DNA of 60,108 nt from Clostridiales bacterium (lineage in GTDB: Bacteria > Bacillota > Clostridia > Saccharofermentanales > Saccharofermentanaceae): NCBI GenBank assembly GCA_017617995.1, contig JAFZVE010000019.1, forward strand, positions 1 to 60,108, in the 5' to 3' direction. Below the pieces are notes generated by a model. It worked only from the letters and a program-made list of their open reading frames with translations. It was not told the origin of the DNA and ran no database searches. This document shows, piece by piece, positions 59,990 to 60,108 of this stretch. Made by a program: the position numbers and the translations under genes. Position 1 is the first letter of the stretch. Each line of letters begins with the position of its first letter.

Positions 59990-60108
59990 ATGGCAAAGTG
60001 TGAGATCTGTCAGAAAGATACTCATTTCGGCAGAAAGATCAGCATCACGCGTTCACAGGTTTCCCGTCGTGCGTTGACACAGCAGCAGCCGAACGTTCGT
60101 AACGTTAA
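59990..60108 (+). CDS. rpmB: 50S ribosomal protein L28, 3' truncated by window end
   Basis: Thirty-nine codons are visible, starting MAKCEICQKDTHFG, with TAGGAGGTGTTTAC upstream. C4 and C7 form the first half of the zinc site of C+ type L28. The continuation VSRRALTQQQPNVRNV fits the RNA-binding part of the family. The stop lies outside the window. Confidence 0.93.
   Translation, partial: MAKCEICQKDTHFGRKISITRSQVSRRALTQQQPNVRNV

Overview
The window looks like chromosome of an anaerobic, Gram-positive-type member of the Bacillota (Clostridia). This rests on a complete Rnf ferredoxin:NAD+ oxidoreductase operon, a FabK-type (not FabI-type) enoyl-ACP reductase in a compact fab operon, a carbohydrate ABC importer without its own ATPase beside an AraC regulator and a YesL-like protein, strong AGGAGG ribosome binding sites, and consensus TTGACA-17-TATAAT promoters. 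No plasmid, phage, transposase or CRISPR feature is visible. The genus cannot be named from the sequence alone.

Layout. 1-8.6 kb: 3' end of a PflX-like radical SAM gene, a lipoprotein, an AraC regulator, a sugar ABC importer (binding lipoprotein and two permeases, with a terminator-like hairpin between binding protein and permeases), a YesL-like membrane protein and a membrane-anchored hypothetical. 8.9-18.0 kb: one long leftward operon fabH-fabK-fabD-fabG-fabF-fabZ followed by a 12S/MmdA-type acyl-CoA carboxyltransferase, a 62-residue protein, a biotin carrier and a 5S-type pyruvate/oxaloacetate carboxyltransferase. No biotin carboxylase (AccC), accA, accD, acpP or membrane OadB is present. 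The subunit set is that of a transcarboxylase, so malonyl-CoA for fatty acid synthesis may be made from oxaloacetate and acetyl-CoA without direct ATP use. 18.1-24.5 kb: tRNA-Gly(GCC), a eukaryotic-type hisA, two unrecognised proteins, a candidate small RNA, an AlkD-like protein, a nitrilase-family hydrolase and a BspA-type leucine-rich repeat protein with an RNA-ligase-like N-terminal domain.

24.5-30.5 kb: a leftward gene row coding for an esterase, a methyltransferase, a hypothetical, a zinc-ribbon protein with four [VA]Y-x-GP repeats, a radical SAM/SPASM enzyme and a histidine phosphatase/DUF3795/repeat fusion. The repeat protein and SPASM enzyme look like a substrate/maturase pair. 30.7-38.6 kb: a phosphotransferase, a small low-GC insert-like gene, RlmD, a LacI-sensor/GGDEF fusion, YigZ, a Nudix-like protein with a degraded Nudix box, and a DUF4015 putative glycoside hydrolase. 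38.6-54.3 kb: a lower-GC leftward surface-glycan cluster with WecE, YfhO, a flippase, GT2, a NeuD-like acyltransferase, a dedicated ACP, an AMP ligase, LuxE- and LuxC-like proteins, an SDR, a NeuB-like synthase, a polytopic membrane protein and an ATP-grasp enzyme. The ACP/ligase/LuxE/LuxC block makes sense as a carboxylate-to-aldehyde module next to an aldehyde-using NeuB-type synthase. 54.7-60.1 kb: rightward rnfCDGEAB, then the start of rpmB (L28).

The strongest candidates for undescribed biology are (1) the transcarboxylase embedded in the fab operon, (2) the radical SAM/YxGP-repeat pair, (3) the LuxC/LuxE/ACP/NeuB glycan module, and (4) a 100-nt candidate small RNA at 21.55 kb whose promoter has TTTAAG-N5-TTTAAG, the arrangement known for CiaR-controlled csRNAs of streptococci.
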